DNA from: Narthecium ossifragum
Lineage: Eukaryota > Streptophyta > Magnoliopsida > Dioscoreales > Nartheciaceae
DNA length: 64,000 bases
Assembly (NCBI GenBank): GCA_963920575.1
Contig: OY986968.1
Span: forward strand, 26,480,129 to 26,544,128
Direction of reading: 5' to 3'
The notes below the pieces were generated by a model. The model was not told where the DNA came from, ran no database searches, and worked only from the letters and a program-made list of their open reading frames with translations. Position 1 is the first letter of the stretch. Every line of letters begins with the position of its first letter. A program made the translations under genes and the position numbers. Of this stretch, positions 63,235 to 64,000 are shown piece after piece.

Positions 63235-64000
63235 CTTTTTAGATTAGTTGAGCCAAAGGCTGAGTGTACAAGGGAAAAAAAAAGAAGAAACAACAACAAG
63301 GCCTCCGATTAGGGGGATTGACATATTCCCGTAGACCGAGTTCGTCAAAACATCGGCCTCGAAATTGAACTCCCGAGATATATGAACAAAAAGTACCTCG
63401 CAAAAATCAGAAGCTAATCGCTAAAAAGACAACACCGAATAGTGAATCTGGCAATCCAATGGCAGATGGACGCCGTTGAAATCTCTTCGTTGGCGGAGAA
63501 GGACCAAACATGTTTATCTAACAGGCCTCCATGGATCTGGATTGCCTGGATCGCATCAATCAAATCTGGGTGAAAGAAGGATCGCAACATCTCCTCCCGC
63601 CATCTTCCACATTGGTCTATAAGGTCGGCAACGCGGAGGTCCGTCGGAGTAAGGTACGAGAACATAGCAGGTGATCGACAGAGAGGAAGATCAAGTACCC
63701 ATTGGTCGCACAAGGCATTGATTTTTCCTTGGCGCACTAGAATCCACTGAAGACCCTCCTGGAGCTTTGTCGATGCCAAACAGGTACGCCCCCAGTGTCC
63801 ATAGCATCTCGAAGGGATGTTACTAGTAGGAAGAATGCCCTCCCATTTGTACTTGGATATGGTAATCCTAGCCCAAAGAGAATCCGGTGATAGGTAAAGG
63901 CTTGCCGCACGTCTGATGCGTAGGGAATGCTGCCAGATGTCGAAGTTGCACAACCCAAGTCCTCCTTCCTCTAGAGGCGAGCACACAGTCTCCCAAGAAA
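63235..64000 (-). mobile_element. LINE, minus strand, internally deleted and running past the window end
   Basis: The 3' end on the minus strand is CCTTTGGCTCAACTAATCT with a short A tail near 63235. The main open frame (63986-63414) has MCSPLEEGGLGLCNFDIWQH, the region after the RT core, then ARITISKYKWEGILP and LRVADLIDQCGRWREEMLRS, leading into the zinc-binding part. It then jumps directly to the end of RNase H (CEVLFVHISREFNFEADVLT at about 63400-63340), so most of the zinc-binding and RNase H domains are missing. The 5' part lies beyond base 64000. Confidence 0.88.

Overview
This is nuclear DNA of a flowering plant, most likely a monocot. The genes are intron-rich with AT-rich introns, several first exons are very GC-rich, and plant-only families are present (ent-kaurene oxidase, CYP90D, B-type GATA, bHLH041-like, ACHT thioredoxin, PRA1). 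Gene models were built by reading exons against known protein families. Nearly every intron is GT-AG, three are GC-AG, and every exon phase closes except in one gene that carries a frameshift.

Layout, left to right. 1-1504 (+): C-terminal part of V-ATPase subunit B. 3382-6536 (-): ent-kaurene oxidase (CYP701A type) with a one-base frameshift in its last exon. 6537-11819: gene-free, repeats and LINE remnants. 11820-14587 (+): bHLH041-like transcription factor. 15927-19257 (-): plastid ACHT-type thioredoxin with a LINE fragment in its last intron. 22383-23006 (-): intronless PRA1 protein. 23353-24189 (+): dead LINE. 24462-29743 (-): class IV histone deacetylase HDA2, 13 exons. 30402-32006 and 33324-34784 (+): tandem pair of single-exon nucleotide pyrophosphatase/phosphodiesterases (NPP). 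35472-37142 (-): CYP71-clan (CYP76-like) P450. 40685-43431 (+): CYP85-clan P450, followed by an exon-by-exon P450 relic (44280-44912). 45314-46351 (+): small proline-rich membrane protein. 50965-52018 (+): LLM-domain B-GATA factor. 53773-55364 (-): dead LINE with a clear target-site duplication. 58289-60833 (+): CYP90D brassinosteroid P450. 63235-64000 (-): another LINE running off the window.

Four P450 genes and one relic lie within about 57 kb. Two belong to hormone pathways (CYP701A in gibberellin, CYP90D in brassinosteroid synthesis). No terpene synthase, acyltransferase or other pathway enzyme is present, so this reads as a gene-family neighbourhood and not a proven biosynthetic cluster.

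Spaces between genes are filled by 5'-truncated L1-type LINE ends that share a GGCTCAACTAAT-like 3' terminus and have 11-17 bp target duplications. There are also several MITE families and a three-copy repeat made of ATCGGTA-type hairpins that I do not recognise. I see no CRISPR array, rRNA gene, tRNA gene or organelle DNA.
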